64,000 nt of DNA from an uncultured Oxalobacter sp. (GCA_905202055.1 CAJKQK010000002.1:13384-77383); one strand, 5' to 3'; positions 11,455-23,140 are shown, counted from the stretch's first letter. Notes: generated by a model from the sequence alone, not told the origin. Numbers and translations: made by a program.

Positions 11455-12692
11455 TATGAACGGTAATCCGCGTTGATCGAAACATAGTCATGTGACAAGT
11501 CACATGTCCAGACTGTCGAAGAGGCATTCCCACGGGCCAGCGTGATCCGGACGAGGATTTCATTTTTCTTCATGACGCGTTGGCCATCTTCTTCCACATA
11601 CTCCGGATTTCTGCCACCGTTTTTGGCAACCCAGACATCATCCAGATACAGGTTCAGTTTTTCGACGTCCAGATCGTCGATGCCAGCATACCCGATAGCG
11701 GCCAGAATTCTGCCCAGATTCGGGTCGGAAGCGAAAAACGCCGTTTTGACCAGTGGCGAATGGGCGACGGAATAAGCGATCTGGCGACATTCGTCCTCAG
11801 ACTTGCCTTCTTCAACAGTAATCGTGATGAACTTGGATGCACCTTCGCCGTCACGAATGATTTTCTGGGACAGTTCCTGAGCCAGATCCGTTACGGCATC
11901 GAGCATCGTCCGATAATTGCCGGAAGCCGTGCTTGTGATTCCGATATCGACTCTGCCAGTCGCCATCAGGATCAGGGAATCATTGGTTGAGGTGTCGCCA
12001 TCGACCGTAATGCAATTGAACGATTTGTTGACTGCCGACTTCAGCATGACATCGAGAACAGTCTGCGGAATCGCGGCATCGGTGGCAATGTAGCCCAGCA
12101 TGGTTGCCATATTCGGTTTGATCATGCCCGAGCCCTTGCACATGCCTGTAATCGCCACGGTTTTTCCGTCGATGACAACGACGCGTGAAGCAGCCTTCGG
12201 AATGGTATCCGTCGTCATGATCGCTTCGGCGGCATTCAACCAGTTGTCTTCTTTGAGATCAGCGATAGCGGCCGGCAACCCGGCAATGATTTTGTCGGCT
12301 GGCAATGGTTCCAGAATGACACCTGTTGAAAAAGGCAGAATCTGTTCAGCCTCGCAACCCAGCAACTTTGCCAGTGCTGCACTGGTGTCGACAGCATTTT
12401 TGTAACCCGACTCACCTGTACCGGCATTGGCATTGCCCGTATTGACCATCAGTGCACGGATCGGCTTGTTATCCTTTGCGGTTTTTTCCAGATTGGCCTT
12501 GCAAATCCGGACAGGCGCGGCGCAAAAGCGGTTTTTGGTAAACACACCCGCGACGGTCGCCTCCGGCGCCAGTTTCATGACCAGCAGGTCTTTTCTGTCG
12601 GCTTTTTTGATATTCGCTTTTGCATAGCCGAGTTCAAGACCCGAAACTGGTTTCAGTTCCGAAGCGAGGGGAACGGAAAGATTGACAGCCAT
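11454..12692 (-). CDS. argJ: Glutamate N-acetyltransferase / amino-acid N-acetyltransferase ArgJ
   Basis: Transfers acetyl from N-acetylornithine to glutamate in the cyclic arginine pathway, with possible additional acetyl-CoA-dependent activity. The autoproteolysis site is seen in KPNMATML, with the nucleophile Thr197 after Ala196; the [11 protein letters not shown] motif (83-93) is also typical. 412 aa, normal size. It follows secA by 57 bp on the same strand and is one-base overlapped by the DUF815 gene. argF and argG of the same pathway are elsewhere in the window. Confidence 0.96.
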   Translation of the reverse strand: MAVNLSVPLASELKPVSGLELGYAKANIKKADRKDLLVMKLAPEATVAGVFTKNRFCAAPVRICKANLEKTAKDNKPIRALMVNTGNANAGTGESGYKNAVDTSAALAKLLGCEAEQILPFSTGVILEPLPADKIIAGLPAAIADLKEDNWLNAAEAIMTTDTIPKAASRVVVIDGKTVAITGMCKGSGMIKPNMATMLGYIATDAAIPQTVLDVMLKSAVNKSFNCITVDGDTSTNDSLILMATGRVDIGITSTASGNYRTMLDAVTDLAQELSQKIIRDGEGASKFITITVEEGKSEDECRQIAYSVAHSPLVKTAFFASDPNLGRILAAIGYAGIDDLDVEKLNLYLDDVWVAKNGGRNPEYVEEDGQRVMKKNEILVRITLARGNASSTVWTCDLSHDYVSINADYRS

Positions 12693-12749
12693 AACATTTA
12701 CTCCACCAAACCAGATTAACCACTATTTTAACGCTGACAGAAACCCGTT

Positions 12750-15506
12750 TTATTCAAGACGTCCGTGGCAATGCTTGTACTTCTTGCCGCTCTGGCATGG
12801 GCAAGGATCGTTTCTGCCGACTTTCGGGACCGTATTGACGATGGGTTGCTGTTTTTCTTCGGTTTCTTCGGCACTATCGCTGTCAGATTCCGAATCGTCT
12901 CCGACTTCAGGCTGATCGTAACTGAGATCGGAATACTGTGCCTCTTCGTTCATCGCAGCAGCCATCTCGACTTCCTCACGCGTCTGGATTCTGACCAGCA
13001 TCAGCACTCTGGTGACATCGTTCTTGATCATGTCCAGCATCTGGCTGAACAGCTGGAATGCCTCAAATTTGTATTCCTGTTTCGGGTTCTTCTGGGCGTA
13101 ACCACGCAAATGAATACCCTGGCGCAGATGATCCAGAGCGGCAAGATGTTCACGCCAGTAATTGTCGAGGCTCTGGAGCATGACACTGCGTTCGTAGGCG
13201 GCAAAAGCTTCCTTGCCGACCAGATCGACCTTGGCCTGATAGAAATCGTCCACCGTTTTGAGGATATGCTCAAGCATATCCTCGTCCGTCAGGGTTCTGG
13301 ATTCTTCCAGCATGGACGACAATGGAATGTCGAGTTTCCACTGGTTGGCGAATTCCTTTTCAAGCCCTTCGATATCCCATTGTTCTTCAACAGACTGTTC
13401 CGGAACGTAGGTTCTGAACATATCCGTGAAAACGCCATGACGCAGGGAAGTGATCAGTTCCGTCGGGTCGGACAGTTCCAGCAACTCATTACGCTGCTGG
13501 TAAATGACTTTGCGCTGGTCGTTGGCAACGTCGTCGTATTCGAGCAGTTGTTTACGCATATCAAAGTTGCGGCCTTCGACTTTTCTTTGTGCCGATTCAA
13601 TCGAACGTGTCACGATACCGGACTCGATCGGTTCGCCTTCAGGCATTTTCAGGCGTTCCATAATCGAACGCATCTTGTCACCAGCGAAAATACGCAACAA
13701 CGGATCGTCCAGAGACAGGTAGAAACGTGACGAGCCCGGGTCACCCTGACGGGCGGCACGACCTCTCAACTGGTTATCGACACGACGGGATTCATGACGT
13801 TCCGTACCGATAATATGCAATCCGCCCTGTTCCAGAACGAAGTCATGCAGGGATTGCCACTCATTACGCAATTTGTCGATCTGGGCCTGTTTCTGGTCTT
13901 CCGGTATGGAATCATCGGCCAGAATGAATTCGATCTGTTTTTCGACATTGCCGCCCAGCACGATATCGGTACCGCGGCCAGCCATATTGGTCGCGATGGT
14001 GATCATCTTCGGACGACCGGCCTGTGCAACGATTTCCGCTTCACGTGCATGCTGTTTCGCATTCAGGACGTTATGAGGCAAACCCGCCTTGGTCAGGATG
14101 CCGGAGAGCAACTCGGAATTTTCAATGGATGTCGTACCGACCAGAACAGGCTGGCCACGTTCGTAACAATCCTTGATGTCTTTCAGCATCGCGCCGTATT
14201 TTTCCTGATCGGTCTTGTAAACCTGATCCTGCTTGTCGGTACGCTGATTTTTTTTGTTCGGCGGAATAACGACGGTTTCAAGACCGTAGATTTCCTGGAA
14301 CTCGTAGGCTTCCGTATCAGCCGTACCGGTCATGCCGGACAGTTTTTCATACATACGGAAGTAATTCTGGAAAGTGATCGAAGCCAGCGTCTGGTTTTCG
14401 TTCTGGATTTTGACGCCTTCCTTCGCCTCGACAGCCTGATGCAGGCCATCGGACCAGCGACGTCCTTCCATCAGGCGGCCAGTGAATTCGTCGACGATAA
14501 TAACCTGGCCGTCCTGAACCACATAATGCTGGTCACGATGGAACAGGGTATTGGCACGCAGGGCGGCATAAAGATGGTGGACCAGAATGATATTGCTTGC
14601 GTCGTAAAGCGAAGCGCCTTCGGCCAGCAGGCCCATACTCGTCAAAATCTTTTCGGCCTTTTCATAACCGGCATCGGTCAGGTAAACCTGATTGGCTTTT
14701 TCATCCTTGGTGAAATCGCCCGGAACCTCGATTTTTCCCTTGCCGTCACGCGTTTCCTCACCGATTTGCAGCGTCAGCAATTTGGGAACCGAATTCAGTT
14801 TATAGTACAGGTCGGTATTGTTTTCAGACTGCCCTGAAATGATCAGAGGCGTTCTGGCCTCATCGATCAGGATCGAATCCACTTCGTCGACGATGGAGTA
14901 GACCAGACCGCGCTGGACACGGTCTTCCGTGTCATACACCATATTGTCGCGCAAATAATCGAAACCGAATTCGTTATTCGTACCGTAAGTAATGTCGGCG
15001 GCATAAGCAAGCTGTTTTTCGTCATGGTCGCTGTTTGACAGGTTGATACCAGTCGTCAGGCCGAGCCATCCGTACAGGCGGGACATCCATTCGGCATCGC
15101 GCTGTGCCAGATAATCGTTGACGGTCACGACATGCACGCCCTTTCCGGTCAGGCCGTTCAGGTACGCAGGCAAAGTCGCTACAAGCGTTTTACCTTCACC
15201 AGTACCCATTTCGGCAATTTTTCCGGCATGCAGGGCCATACCACCGATCAGCTGGACGTCGAACGGTCGCATCTTGAGAACGCGCTTGCTGGCTTCACGA
15301 CAAACGGCAAACGCTTCCGGCAAAATACTGTCGAGCGATTCACCTTTTGCAAGCCGTTCTTTGAATTCGGGAGTTTTCGCCTGCAGTTCGGCATCGGACA
15401 ATTTTTCCAATGCGGGTTCAAGCGAGTTGATTTTGGCTACGGTCTTGCCGTACTGCTTCAACAGCCGTGAGTTGCGGCTGCCAAAAAGGCTGGTCAATAT
15501 GGACAT
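12750..15506 (-). CDS. secA: Preprotein translocase ATPase SecA
   Basis: Motor of Sec-dependent protein export at the inner membrane. Walker A is MGTGEGKT (near residue 102) and the DEAD-like box is DEVDSIL. The C-terminal zinc-binding tail CPCxSG...CH ([20 protein letters not shown]), which contacts SecB and ribosomes, is complete; secB lies at 61.5 kb. 918 aa, full length. Upstream, TTGATC-N17-TTATGC is a weak promoter candidate. Confidence 0.98.
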   Translation of the reverse strand: MSILTSLFGSRNSRLLKQYGKTVAKINSLEPALEKLSDAELQAKTPEFKERLAKGESLDSILPEAFAVCREASKRVLKMRPFDVQLIGGMALHAGKIAEMGTGEGKTLVATLPAYLNGLTGKGVHVVTVNDYLAQRDAEWMSRLYGWLGLTTGINLSNSDHDEKQLAYAADITYGTNNEFGFDYLRDNMVYDTEDRVQRGLVYSIVDEVDSILIDEARTPLIISGQSENNTDLYYKLNSVPKLLTLQIGEETRDGKGKIEVPGDFTKDEKANQVYLTDAGYEKAEKILTSMGLLAEGASLYDASNIILVHHLYAALRANTLFHRDQHYVVQDGQVIIVDEFTGRLMEGRRWSDGLHQAVEAKEGVKIQNENQTLASITFQNYFRMYEKLSGMTGTADTEAYEFQEIYGLETVVIPPNKKNQRTDKQDQVYKTDQEKYGAMLKDIKDCYERGQPVLVGTTSIENSELLSGILTKAGLPHNVLNAKQHAREAEIVAQAGRPKMITIATNMAGRGTDIVLGGNVEKQIEFILADDSIPEDQKQAQIDKLRNEWQSLHDFVLEQGGLHIIGTERHESRRVDNQLRGRAARQGDPGSSRFYLSLDDPLLRIFAGDKMRSIMERLKMPEGEPIESGIVTRSIESAQRKVEGRNFDMRKQLLEYDDVANDQRKVIYQQRNELLELSDPTELITSLRHGVFTDMFRTYVPEQSVEEQWDIEGLEKEFANQWKLDIPLSSMLEESRTLTDEDMLEHILKTVDDFYQAKVDLVGKEAFAAYERSVMLQSLDNYWREHLAALDHLRQGIHLRGYAQKNPKQEYKFEAFQLFSQMLDMIKNDVTRVLMLVRIQTREEVEMAAAMNEEAQYSDLSYDQPEVGDDSESDSDSAEETEEKQQPIVNTVPKVGRNDPCPCQSGKKYKHCHGRLE

Positions 15507-15803
15507 GTTACGTTCTTGAAATTGTACAGTGGCGGTGATTGCATAAAGACAGATCTATAACTGGATCAACGTTCACACCGGTAAAAAAACCATTTTATCA
15601 CGCCCCCATTACGGGTAATAGAACAACTTTAATATCTCTTGCCCTTTCAGGACAAAGAGATTTCGCAATTTACTCATCAATTGCCGTGCAGTTGTTGTTT
15701 TAAAACGGCAAATTCGAGGTTCGCCCGTCAAAGATGGATGGGTTATACTTGAATCACGATAAATTCTTGCTGTTTCCCTGATTGATGCGCAGCCAGCCCG
15801 AGC

Positions 15804-16271
15804 ATGAAAATCAATAACGTTTTTCCTACCGCCACAGAATATCTCGATTCGCATGAAAACATGTCGGGACTGCTGCAAGTCGCCCGGCGCCTGTCGGAAA
15901 TCGAAAAAACGTGTCAGGGCATCCTGCCGCGTCATTTTTCCGCCTGTTCCGTCCTGAAACTGGAAAACGGAAAAATGATCATCAGCGTTCCGAACCAGTC
16001 CATCGCTGCCCGAATACGACAACAGATACCCTATCTGCAGGCTGAACTGAACCGCACAGGATGGCCAGTCGATTCGATCCGCCTGAAAGTCCAGCTGGCG
16101 CAAAAACGTTTTGCCGAAAAGCCTGCGGCAAGAAAAACCCTGTCGCCTCAGGCCTATGAATGCCTCGTCGATCTGTATTCCAGCCTGGACAAGACAAAAC
16201 AGAACGACAAGTTGACGTCCGCCTTAAGCGAACTGATCAAAAGCCATCAACACAAATCCGGGAAAGGTTGA
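15804..16271 (+). CDS. DUF721 (DciA-like) protein
   Basis: 155-aa protein with an N-terminal DUF721-like domain (LLQVARRLSEIEKTCQGILP, then a beta pattern IISVPNQSIAARIRQQIP) and a polar C-terminal tail. DUF721 includes DciA, which helps load the replicative helicase in bacteria lacking DnaC/DnaI. The gene is placed between lpxC and secA, as in many betaproteobacteria, and reads opposite to both. The 297-bp region upstream holds both the secA leader and a possible TATACT -10 at 15744. Function is inferred from family only. Confidence 0.75.
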   Translation: MKINNVFPTATEYLDSHENMSGLLQVARRLSEIEKTCQGILPRHFSACSVLKLENGKMIISVPNQSIAARIRQQIPYLQAELNRTGWPVDSIRLKVQLAQKRFAEKPAARKTLSPQAYECLVDLYSSLDKTKQNDKLTSALSELIKSHQHKSGKG

Positions 16272-16283
16272 AAAACCAGCCTG

Positions 16284-17219
16284 TCAGGCCGGTAGCCATT
16301 CGAGCGTGGATTGTTCAAAGAGTGAATTCGGCGCTTCCTGCTCTGTCGTGAATGTCACGATCTCGTAGGCGTCTGGCTGTGCCAGCAATGCACGGATAAG
16401 CTGGTTATTGAGTGCGTGACCGGACTTGTGGGCCGTATAACTCGCCAGAAGCGGGTGTCCAATGTTATACAAGTCGCCAATCGCATCCAGAATCTTGTGG
16501 CGCACGAATTCATCTTCATAGCGAAGCGCGTGGGCATTCAGGATACGGTACTCGTCCATGACGATGGCGTTTTCAAGAGAACCGCCGCGGGCAAGCCCCA
16601 TACCGCGCAAGGTTTCCACGTCTTTCACGAAACCGAATGTACGCGCTCTGGAAACGTCCCTGACATACGAGACCGCGCCCAGATCGATCACCGCCCTCTG
16701 GTGGGTCGAATCGATGGCCGGGTGGTTGAATTCAATAAAAAAGTCCAGCTTGAAACCGTTGTAAGGTTCCAGCCGCGCCCATTTCCTGTTCGCGCCTTCC
16801 CCTTCACTGATTTCAACAGTTTTTTTGACGCGGATGTATTTTTTCGGGGCATCCTGCTCTTTCAAACCCGCCTGCTGAAGCAGAAAAACGAAAGAAGAAG
16901 CGGAACCGTCCATAATCGGGATCTCTTCCGCATTGACATCGACATGCAGATTGTCGATACCGAGCCCGGAACAGGCCGACATCAGGTGTTCGATAGTGGA
17001 AATACGAGCGCCATCCTTGACAAGCGTGGAAGCCAGCATCGTTTCGCCGATGGCTTCAGCGCCAACAGGAATCGAAACCTCCGGTTTCAGGTCCGTCCGA
17101 TGAAACACAATACCGGTATCGGGAGCCGCAGGCCGAAGCACCAGTTCGACTTTATATCCGGAATGCAATCCGATCCCGACCGTGCGGGTTGGATATTGTA
17201 TGGTACGTTGCTTCAGCAT
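16284..17219 (-). CDS. lpxC: UDP-3-O-acyl-N-acetylglucosamine deacetylase LpxC
   Basis: Zinc enzyme of the first committed step of lipid A synthesis. TIEHLMSA carries the first zinc His; the C-terminal [14 protein letters not shown] supplies His/Asp, and HKSGHALNN the catalytic His. The frame extends upstream to a TTG at 17261, but the ATG at 17219 gives the family N-terminus MLKQRTI, so I use it (311 aa). Last gene of the dcw run, 235 bp after ftsZ. Confidence 0.96.
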   Translation of the reverse strand: MLKQRTIQYPTRTVGIGLHSGYKVELVLRPAAPDTGIVFHRTDLKPEVSIPVGAEAIGETMLASTLVKDGARISTIEHLMSACSGLGIDNLHVDVNAEEIPIMDGSASSFVFLLQQAGLKEQDAPKKYIRVKKTVEISEGEGANRKWARLEPYNGFKLDFFIEFNHPAIDSTHQRAVIDLGAVSYVRDVSRARTFGFVKDVETLRGMGLARGGSLENAIVMDEYRILNAHALRYEDEFVRHKILDAIGDLYNIGHPLLASYTAHKSGHALNNQLIRALLAQPDAYEIVTFTTEQEAPNSLFEQSTLEWLPA

Positions 17220-17412
17220 GATTCGGGTCGCTATATCGTTATCAATCACCAGACAGGACAAAATGTCCGCCCAGGGCCTATTTTACCTTGTCATCAAATA
17301 TCCTGCTCAAACCAGCCGTCATGACAATTGGCATTTTCAATACTTATACACGTCAGGCAAAAACGGGCAATCTTTTTTTACACTTGTAACAATTTAGCAA
17401 AGATATCCCGTC

Positions 17413-17440
17413 TTTCCAGCCGGATGTCTCCGGCTGGAAA
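17413..17440. other. Perfect 12-bp hairpin between ftsZ and lpxC
   Basis: TTTCCAGCCGGA (17413-17424) and TCCGGCTGGAAA (17429-17440) form a perfect stem with a 4-base loop, 15 bp downstream of the ftsZ stop. No T-run follows on the minus strand, so it is not a standard terminator; it may be a partial terminator or an mRNA processing or stabilising stem between ftsZ and lpxC. Confidence 0.55.
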
Positions 17441-17454
17441 ATGAATGGACTGAA

Positions 17455-18645
17455 TCAGTCTGCCTGCCTGCGCAGGAAAGCAGGAATGTCGTATGTTTCC
17501 ATACCGTTCTTTTCAAGTGCACGGACGGTATCGGTTGCCGATTCGCGTCCATGACGCCAGACAGCCGGTTTCTGAAGCGTTTCAAAAGACGTGGTCTGTT
17601 CGGAAGTAGCGACTGCATCGTCGGTAACAGGCATGACGACGTCATTGTTGGTACCGGTTCTCAGTTGCGGGGTCTGGATCAGGCGCATCGGTTTTTTGCT
17701 GCGTCCCAGTCCGGTTGCCACAACGGTAACACGGATATCTTCGCCCATTGTGTCGTCATAAGCGATACCTTGTGCGATCGTTGCGTCCGGTGAAGCGAAA
17801 GCGCGAACCGTTGCCATGACTTCCTTGATTTCCTTGCCTTTCAGGCCACGGCTTGCGGTGACATTGACCAGAACACCACGTGCGCCGGAAAGATCGATAC
17901 CATCGAGCAGTGGGGAAGCGACCGCCTGTTCCGCCGCGATTCTGGCGCGATCGACACCTGTTGCCACAGCCGTACCCATCATGGCCTTGCCCTGTTCGCC
18001 CATGATTGTCTTGACGTCGTTGAAATCGACGTTGATGTGTCCGCGGACATTAATGATTTCGGCAATACCGGCAACGGCATTGTTCAGCACGTCATCGGCA
18101 TGTTGCAGCCACTCGATCATGCTGTCGTCTTCGTAAATATCCTCGAGCTTTTCATTCAGAATGACGATCAGCGAATCGACATGAGCTGACAGCGCCTCGA
18201 GACCTTCCTCCGCGATTTCCATGCACTTGTCGCCTTCGTACGAGAACGGTTTGGATACGACGGCAACCGTCAATGCACCCAGTGACTTGGCAACTTCAGC
18301 CACGATCGGGGCTGCGCCGGTACCCGTCCCACCGCCCATACCTGCTGCGATGAAAACCATATGGGCGCCTCTCAATGCATCCTCAATCCGGCTGCGCGAC
18401 TCTTCCGCCAGCTGGCGGCCTACCTCAGGACGCATGCCCGCACCCAGACCGGTTTCACCGATCTGGATAATATTGTGGGCATCCGAATGCGACAAAGCCT
18501 GCGCATCCGTATTGGCCGCAATAAATTCAACACCGGAAACACCCTTGTTGATCATATGCTGGACAGCATTGCCGCCAGCACCACCTACGCCAACCACCTT
18601 GATGATGGTACCCAGCGTTGCATTGTCGACCATATCAAATTCCAT
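17455..18645 (-). CDS. ftsZ: Cell division GTPase FtsZ
   Basis: Tubulin homologue forming the Z ring. It has the tubulin signature GGGTGTGAAP (near residue 103), the T7-loop NVDFNDVKT, and the C-terminal peptide DIPAFLRRQAD that binds FtsA/ZipA. The frame starts earlier at a TTG, but the ATG at 18645 follows CAGGAG and gives the common N-terminus MEFDMVDNA (396 aa). Lies 104 bp downstream of ftsA, more than other dcw junctions, leaving room for an extra promoter. Confidence 0.98.
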   Translation of the reverse strand: MEFDMVDNATLGTIIKVVGVGGAGGNAVQHMINKGVSGVEFIAANTDAQALSHSDAHNIIQIGETGLGAGMRPEVGRQLAEESRSRIEDALRGAHMVFIAAGMGGGTGTGAAPIVAEVAKSLGALTVAVVSKPFSYEGDKCMEIAEEGLEALSAHVDSLIVILNEKLEDIYEDDSMIEWLQHADDVLNNAVAGIAEIINVRGHINVDFNDVKTIMGEQGKAMMGTAVATGVDRARIAAEQAVASPLLDGIDLSGARGVLVNVTASRGLKGKEIKEVMATVRAFASPDATIAQGIAYDDTMGEDIRVTVVATGLGRSKKPMRLIQTPQLRTGTNNDVVMPVTDDAVATSEQTTSFETLQKPAVWRHGRESATDTVRALEKNGMETYDIPAFLRRQAD

Positions 18646-18749
18646 GATTTCACTCCTGTCAGAAATGCTGTTTTTATTTGGCAATTCTCGCGCGATGCGA
18701 CAACTTCCAACTAAAAACGGCTTTTAATAAAACCTTCAATCCCGATAAA

Positions 18750-19982
18750 TCAAAAATTCCCCATAAACCATTCTTTCATCCGTTGCAGCACAGCCTTGCT
18801 CGACCCCTGCTGCTTCGTGACGACACTGCCCCTTATATACTGTTTCTTTGCCTCGCCCAGCAAACCATGTGCCGTTGAATATCTCGGGCTCCTGACAACG
18901 TCAGCCAGCTGCCCGTCGTAATGCGGGATGCCCAGGCGCACCGGTTTCAGGAAAATATCCTCGGCCAGTTCGGCAATACCCGGCATCAATGCCGTTCCAC
19001 CCGTCAGCACAATCCCCGACGAAAGGACCTCTTCATAATCCGATTCCCTGACCACCTGGAGGGCCAGCGCAAACAATTCCTCGACTCGCGGTTCGATAAC
19101 AGCCGCCAGCATCTGCCGCGACAGGGTACGCGGGCCCCGGTCCCCCAGACCCGGCACTTCGATCGTTTCGGCAGGATCGACAAGCACCTGCTTCGCAATG
19201 CCATAACGCAACTTGATTTCTTCCGCTTCCAGCGTCGGTGTACGCAACGCCATCGCAATGTCATTGGTGATCTGGTCACCCGCAATCGGAATGACTGCCG
19301 TGTGCCGGATAGCGCCTTCCGTAAAGACGGCGATATCGGTCGTTCCGCCGCCGATATCGATCAGGACGACACCCAGTTCCTTTTCATCTTCCGTCAGGAC
19401 AGCATCGGCGGAAGCAAGGGGCTGGAGAACCAGATCGGAGACTTCCAGACCACAGCGGCGAACGCATTTGACGATATTCTGCACAGCGGAAACCGCACCG
19501 GTCACGATATGAACCTTGACTTCAAGACGGATACCGCTCATGCCGATCGGTTCGCGGACATCTTCCTGATTGTCGACGACGAATTCCTGCGAAACGGTAT
19601 GCAAAAACTGCTGGTCTGTCGGAATATTGACGGCACGTGCCGTTTCAATGACCCGGGCGACATCCGCAGCCGTCACTTCCTTGTCCTTGATCGCAACCAT
19701 TCCCCGGGAGTTGAAACTGCGGATATGACTGCCCGCGATTCCGGTATAGACATTCCGTATCTTGCAATCGGCCATCAGTTCCGCTTCTTCGAGAGCGGCC
19801 TGTATCGATTCAACCGTCGCCTCGATATTGACAACGACACCCTTTTTCAGGCCCTTCGATTCATGCTGTCCCAGCCCGATCACTTCGTGCCTTCCGTCCG
19901 GCAAGACTTCAGCAACGACAGCGACGACTTTGGACGTGCCGATATCCAGGCCGACAATCAAATTTTTAAGATCTCTAGTCAT
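18750..19982 (-). CDS. ftsA: Cell division protein FtsA
   Basis: Actin-like ATPase tethering FtsZ to the membrane. It begins NLIVGLDIGTSKVVAVVAEV, has the phosphate-binding VLIDIGGGTTDIAVF and GIVLTGGTALMPG, and ends with an amphipathic membrane-targeting helix (QRMKEWFMGNF). 410 aa. Its ATG overlaps the ftsQ stop by 4 bp (ATGA). Confidence 0.97.
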   Translation of the reverse strand: MTRDLKNLIVGLDIGTSKVVAVVAEVLPDGRHEVIGLGQHESKGLKKGVVVNIEATVESIQAALEEAELMADCKIRNVYTGIAGSHIRSFNSRGMVAIKDKEVTAADVARVIETARAVNIPTDQQFLHTVSQEFVVDNQEDVREPIGMSGIRLEVKVHIVTGAVSAVQNIVKCVRRCGLEVSDLVLQPLASADAVLTEDEKELGVVLIDIGGGTTDIAVFTEGAIRHTAVIPIAGDQITNDIAMALRTPTLEAEEIKLRYGIAKQVLVDPAETIEVPGLGDRGPRTLSRQMLAAVIEPRVEELFALALQVVRESDYEEVLSSGIVLTGGTALMPGIAELAEDIFLKPVRLGIPHYDGQLADVVRSPRYSTAHGLLGEAKKQYIRGSVVTKQQGSSKAVLQRMKEWFMGNF

Positions 19983-20758
19983 AGCGCCACACTATCCTGT
20001 TTAGTATTTGAAGCAGAAAGCGTTCCTTTCACTTTCAAGGCCACTCCATTCGGATAACGCATATCGATGCTTTCGATGCCGTTACCCGCCTTTTGTGCCA
20101 GTTGCGGATACGCTTCCAGCAAACGGTTCATCAGATGATTCATCGTGCCCTGGTTCTTTTCGCGACCGAATTCGACTTTCATGCCGTTATCCAGTCTGAC
20201 AGACCAGGCGTACCGGTCCGACAACATCACTTCTTTTGGAACCAGATGAATCCCTGCAAACTGTTTGCAGAATTCCCTGTAACGGCCCAGAACCTCTTTT
20301 TCACTGCCTTCCGGACCACTAAATTTCAACAAATCGTAATCTTCCTCAGCCTCAGCCATATTCACCGTAAAGAGATCACCTTTAGTTGAAATCAGCTGCC
20401 CTGCATTTCTCCATACTCCCAAAGGCTCATACTCTTCCAGTGACACAATCAGCTTGTCGGGCCATTCCCTTCTGACACTGGCTTCCCGTACCCAGGGAAC
20501 TGTCTCGAAAGCGGCCCTGACATCATTCAGATCAACAGTAAAAAAATTGCCTTTCACATTCGGAAGAGCGATATTTCTTATCGTTAACGCATTCACATGT
20601 TTCAGCTCTTTCCCGTCTGCAGAATGGACACGTACCGTCTGCAAGGCATATACCGGTTTCTGGATCAGCCAGCCGATAACGCCCGCACCTACCGCCAGAA
20701 TGAAAATGGCGAATAAGGTATTTGAAATGGCATTCAATAACCGGACGTTGTGCCACAT
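19979..20758 (-). CDS. ftsQ: Cell division protein FtsQ
   Basis: Bitopic divisome protein. A single membrane segment (about residues 11-34, SNTLFAIFILAVGAGVIGWLI) is followed by a POTRA domain starting LQTVRVHS and the beta domain. The frame opens 17 codons earlier inside ddlB, but the ATG at 20758 (MWHNVRLLN) matches the family and follows AAGGAAACTGATAAGG; it starts 7 bp after the ddlB stop. 259 aa. It precedes ftsA with a 4-bp overlap. Confidence 0.93.
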   Translation of the reverse strand: MWHNVRLLNAISNTLFAIFILAVGAGVIGWLIQKPVYALQTVRVHSADGKELKHVNALTIRNIALPNVKGNFFTVDLNDVRAAFETVPWVREASVRREWPDKLIVSLEEYEPLGVWRNAGQLISTKGDLFTVNMAEAEEDYDLLKFSGPEGSEKEVLGRYREFCKQFAGIHLVPKEVMLSDRYAWSVRLDNGMKVEFGREKNQGTMNHLMNRLLEAYPQLAQKAGNGIESIDMRYPNGVALKVKGTLSASNTKQDSVAL

Positions 20759-20765
20759 AGCCTTA

Positions 20766-21731
20766 TCAGTTTCCTTTATGTTTAATATGATCCAGTGTCG
20801 CCGACGCAAGAATCGTCACGCACAAATCTTCATAATCCAGACCAGCCTGTTTTGCCGCTATGGGTACCAGCGAATGACCTGTCATGCCCGGCGACGAATT
20901 CAGTTCCAGCAAAAACGGCTTGTTGTCCGCCGAACGCAACATCACATCGACACGCCCCCAGCCACGGCATCCCAATGCCCGGTAACTTTGAATCACATAT
21001 TGCTGAATGCTCTTCTCAAGCGCTGCATCCAGCCCGCACGGACACAAATACTGTGTCTTGTCGCTGAAATACTTGTTTTGATAGTCGTAATTCGCATCCG
21101 GAGCAATAATCCTGATCATCGGCAAGGCTTCCGGTTTGCCATCGCGCTCCAGCACAGCACAGGTCAGCTCCATGCCTTCAATAAACGCTTCTGCCAGAAC
21201 GGACTGGTCATGCGTTGCAGCCAGTTCGTAAGCTGCTTTCATCTGGCTTGCATCCCTGACCTTGGTCAGCCCCAGCGTCGACCCTTCACGGGCAGGCTTG
21301 ACGATCAGAGGCAATCCCAGCTTTGAAACGACTTCATCAAAATCGGTGTCCGCTTTCAATTCGGCATAACGCGGTGTCGGCAATTCTTCCGCCAGCCACA
21401 GGCGCTTGGTCATGATCTTGTCCATCGCAATGGCCGATGCCATCACACCAGACCCCGTATAAGGCATCTGCAACTCTTCCAGCAAACCCTGCATACAACC
21501 GTCTTCACCATAAATTCCGTGCAAGGCGATGAATACCCGATCGAACTTTTCCTTTTCCAGATCGGCAACCGTATTCATGCCGGTATCGAAAAGATGTGCA
21601 TCAATGCCTTTGCTTTTCAGGGCGTCATAAACCGCTTTTCCGGACATAAGCGAAACCTCGCGCTCTCCGGACTTGCCGCCATAGAGAACCCCCACTTTTC
21701 CAAACGCATCCGATTTCATCTTTTTATCCAT
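20766..21731 (-). CDS. ddlB: D-alanine--D-alanine ligase
   Basis: ATP-grasp enzyme making the D-Ala-D-Ala end of the peptidoglycan stem. KVGVLYGGKSGEREVSLMSG near the N-terminus and the C-terminal LLELNSSPGMTGHSLVP metal and substrate motifs are clear. 321 aa. Its ATG overlaps the murC stop by one base (TAATG). The name ddlB follows the dcw-linked paralogue of E. coli. Confidence 0.96.
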   Translation of the reverse strand: MDKKMKSDAFGKVGVLYGGKSGEREVSLMSGKAVYDALKSKGIDAHLFDTGMNTVADLEKEKFDRVFIALHGIYGEDGCMQGLLEELQMPYTGSGVMASAIAMDKIMTKRLWLAEELPTPRYAELKADTDFDEVVSKLGLPLIVKPAREGSTLGLTKVRDASQMKAAYELAATHDQSVLAEAFIEGMELTCAVLERDGKPEALPMIRIIAPDANYDYQNKYFSDKTQYLCPCGLDAALEKSIQQYVIQSYRALGCRGWGRVDVMLRSADNKPFLLELNSSPGMTGHSLVPIAAKQAGLDYEDLCVTILASATLDHIKHKGN

Positions 21732-23140
21732 TATTTTTCCAAAGCCTTTTCCAGGAGCTTTCCTGAAACACTGCTGATCGAGCCTGCTCCCATCGTAATC
21801 ACGACGTCATCGTCTTCAATCACATTCAATATCGCATCCGGCATTTCTGCGATGTTTTCGACAAAAACCGGATCGACCTTGCCAGCCACCCGAATGGTTC
21901 TTGCCAGTGTCCTGCCGTCGGCGGCGACAATCGGCTGTTCGCCTGCCGGATAAACTTCCCCCAGTAACAACACGTCGGCACCGGAAAGAACCTTCACGAA
22001 GTCCTCGAACAGATCGCGCGTTCTCGTGTACCGGTGTGGCTGGAAAGCGATAACCAGCCGTCTGTCGGGATAAGCGCCACGCGCTGCCGCAATGGTTGCC
22101 GCCATTTCCGAAGGGTGATGACCGTAATCGTCCACCAGTTCGACTTCGGCAACCGAGGTGCCTGCCTTCTGGGGCAATCGAATTGTTCCCAGACGGGTAA
22201 AACGGCGATTGACGCCGGTGAACTGTTCCATTGCCCGTTGAATCGCGCTGTCCTCGATACCCAGTTCCCGTGCAATGGCAATCACGGCACACGCATTCTG
22301 TACGTTATGCATGCCCGGCTGGTTCAGGCGAACCGAAATCGGCGGATGGTCTTTCTGCAAGGCGGTGAACGTCATCATCGTACCTTCCGCTTTCGGGTCG
22401 ATTGCCCTGACATCGGCATCTTCATGGAAACCATAAGTCGTGACCGGTTTGGAAATAAACGGCTTGATTTCGCAAACGTTCTTGTCGTCGATACACAGCA
22501 TGACGCGGCCGTAGAACGGCAGGCGCTGGGTAAATTCGACGAAAGCCTGCTTCAGGCGTGCAAAATCGTGCCCATACGTATCCATATGGTCGGCATCGAT
22601 ATTGGTAATGACTTCAATCACCGGATACAGATTCAGGAAAGACGCATCCGATTCATCCGCTTCCGCGACAATGAAGTCACCGGCACCCAGACCGGCATTG
22701 GCGCCTGCACTGTTCAGGCGTCCGCCGATAACGAAGGTCGGGTCGAAACCGCCTTCGGCAAGTACACTGGCAACCAGACTGGTTGTCGTTGTCTTGCCAT
22801 GTGTTCCGGCAATCGCGATACCGCGTTTCAGTCTCATCAGTTCCGCCAGCATCACCGCTCTCGGAACCAGCGGAATGTTCTTTTTGCGTGCAGCCAACAC
22901 TTCCGGATTGTCGTCCTTGATCGCTGTGGAAACGACGACGGCATCCGCATTTTCGATATTTTCGGCAGCATGCCCCAGCATGACGCGGGCACCCAGCGCC
23001 GCCAGATGTCTGGTGGACGAATTGCTTGTCAGATCGGAGCCGGTGATTTCATAACCGAGGTTGACGAGCACCTCGGCGATGCCGCTCATACCGCTGCCGC
23101 CGATTCCAACAAAATGTATTCTTTTGACTTTATGTTTCAT
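21731..23140 (-). CDS. murC: UDP-N-acetylmuramate--L-alanine ligase MurC
   Basis: Adds L-Ala to UDP-MurNAc in the cytoplasm. The N-terminal [18 protein letters not shown] dinucleotide-like motif and the Mur-ligase ATP loop [11 protein letters not shown] identify it; the C-terminal [12 protein letters not shown] block is MurC-typical. 469 aa. Order murG-murC-ddlB is the usual dcw order. Confidence 0.97.
   Translation of the reverse strand: MKHKVKRIHFVGIGGSGMSGIAEVLVNLGYEITGSDLTSNSSTRHLAALGARVMLGHAAENIENADAVVVSTAIKDDNPEVLAARKKNIPLVPRAVMLAELMRLKRGIAIAGTHGKTTTTSLVASVLAEGGFDPTFVIGGRLNSAGANAGLGAGDFIVAEADESDASFLNLYPVIEVITNIDADHMDTYGHDFARLKQAFVEFTQRLPFYGRVMLCIDDKNVCEIKPFISKPVTTYGFHEDADVRAIDPKAEGTMMTFTALQKDHPPISVRLNQPGMHNVQNACAVIAIARELGIEDSAIQRAMEQFTGVNRRFTRLGTIRLPQKAGTSVAEVELVDDYGHHPSEMAATIAAARGAYPDRRLVIAFQPHRYTRTRDLFEDFVKVLSGADVLLLGEVYPAGEQPIVAADGRTLARTIRVAGKVDPVFVENIAEMPDAILNVIEDDDVVITMGAGSISSVSGKLLEKALEK

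Noticed and set aside
13794..14837. 347-codon open frame antisense to secA
   Set aside because: Overlaps conserved SecA domains; no start signal or recognisable domain.
15507..15803. Possible secM-like gene or attenuator before secA
   Set aside because: No ORF with an arrest-type motif or signal peptide was found on the secA strand in this 297-bp region.
17219..17261. Upstream TTG start of lpxC adding 14 residues
   Set aside because: TTG with no Shine-Dalgarno; the internal ATG gives the conserved family N-terminus.
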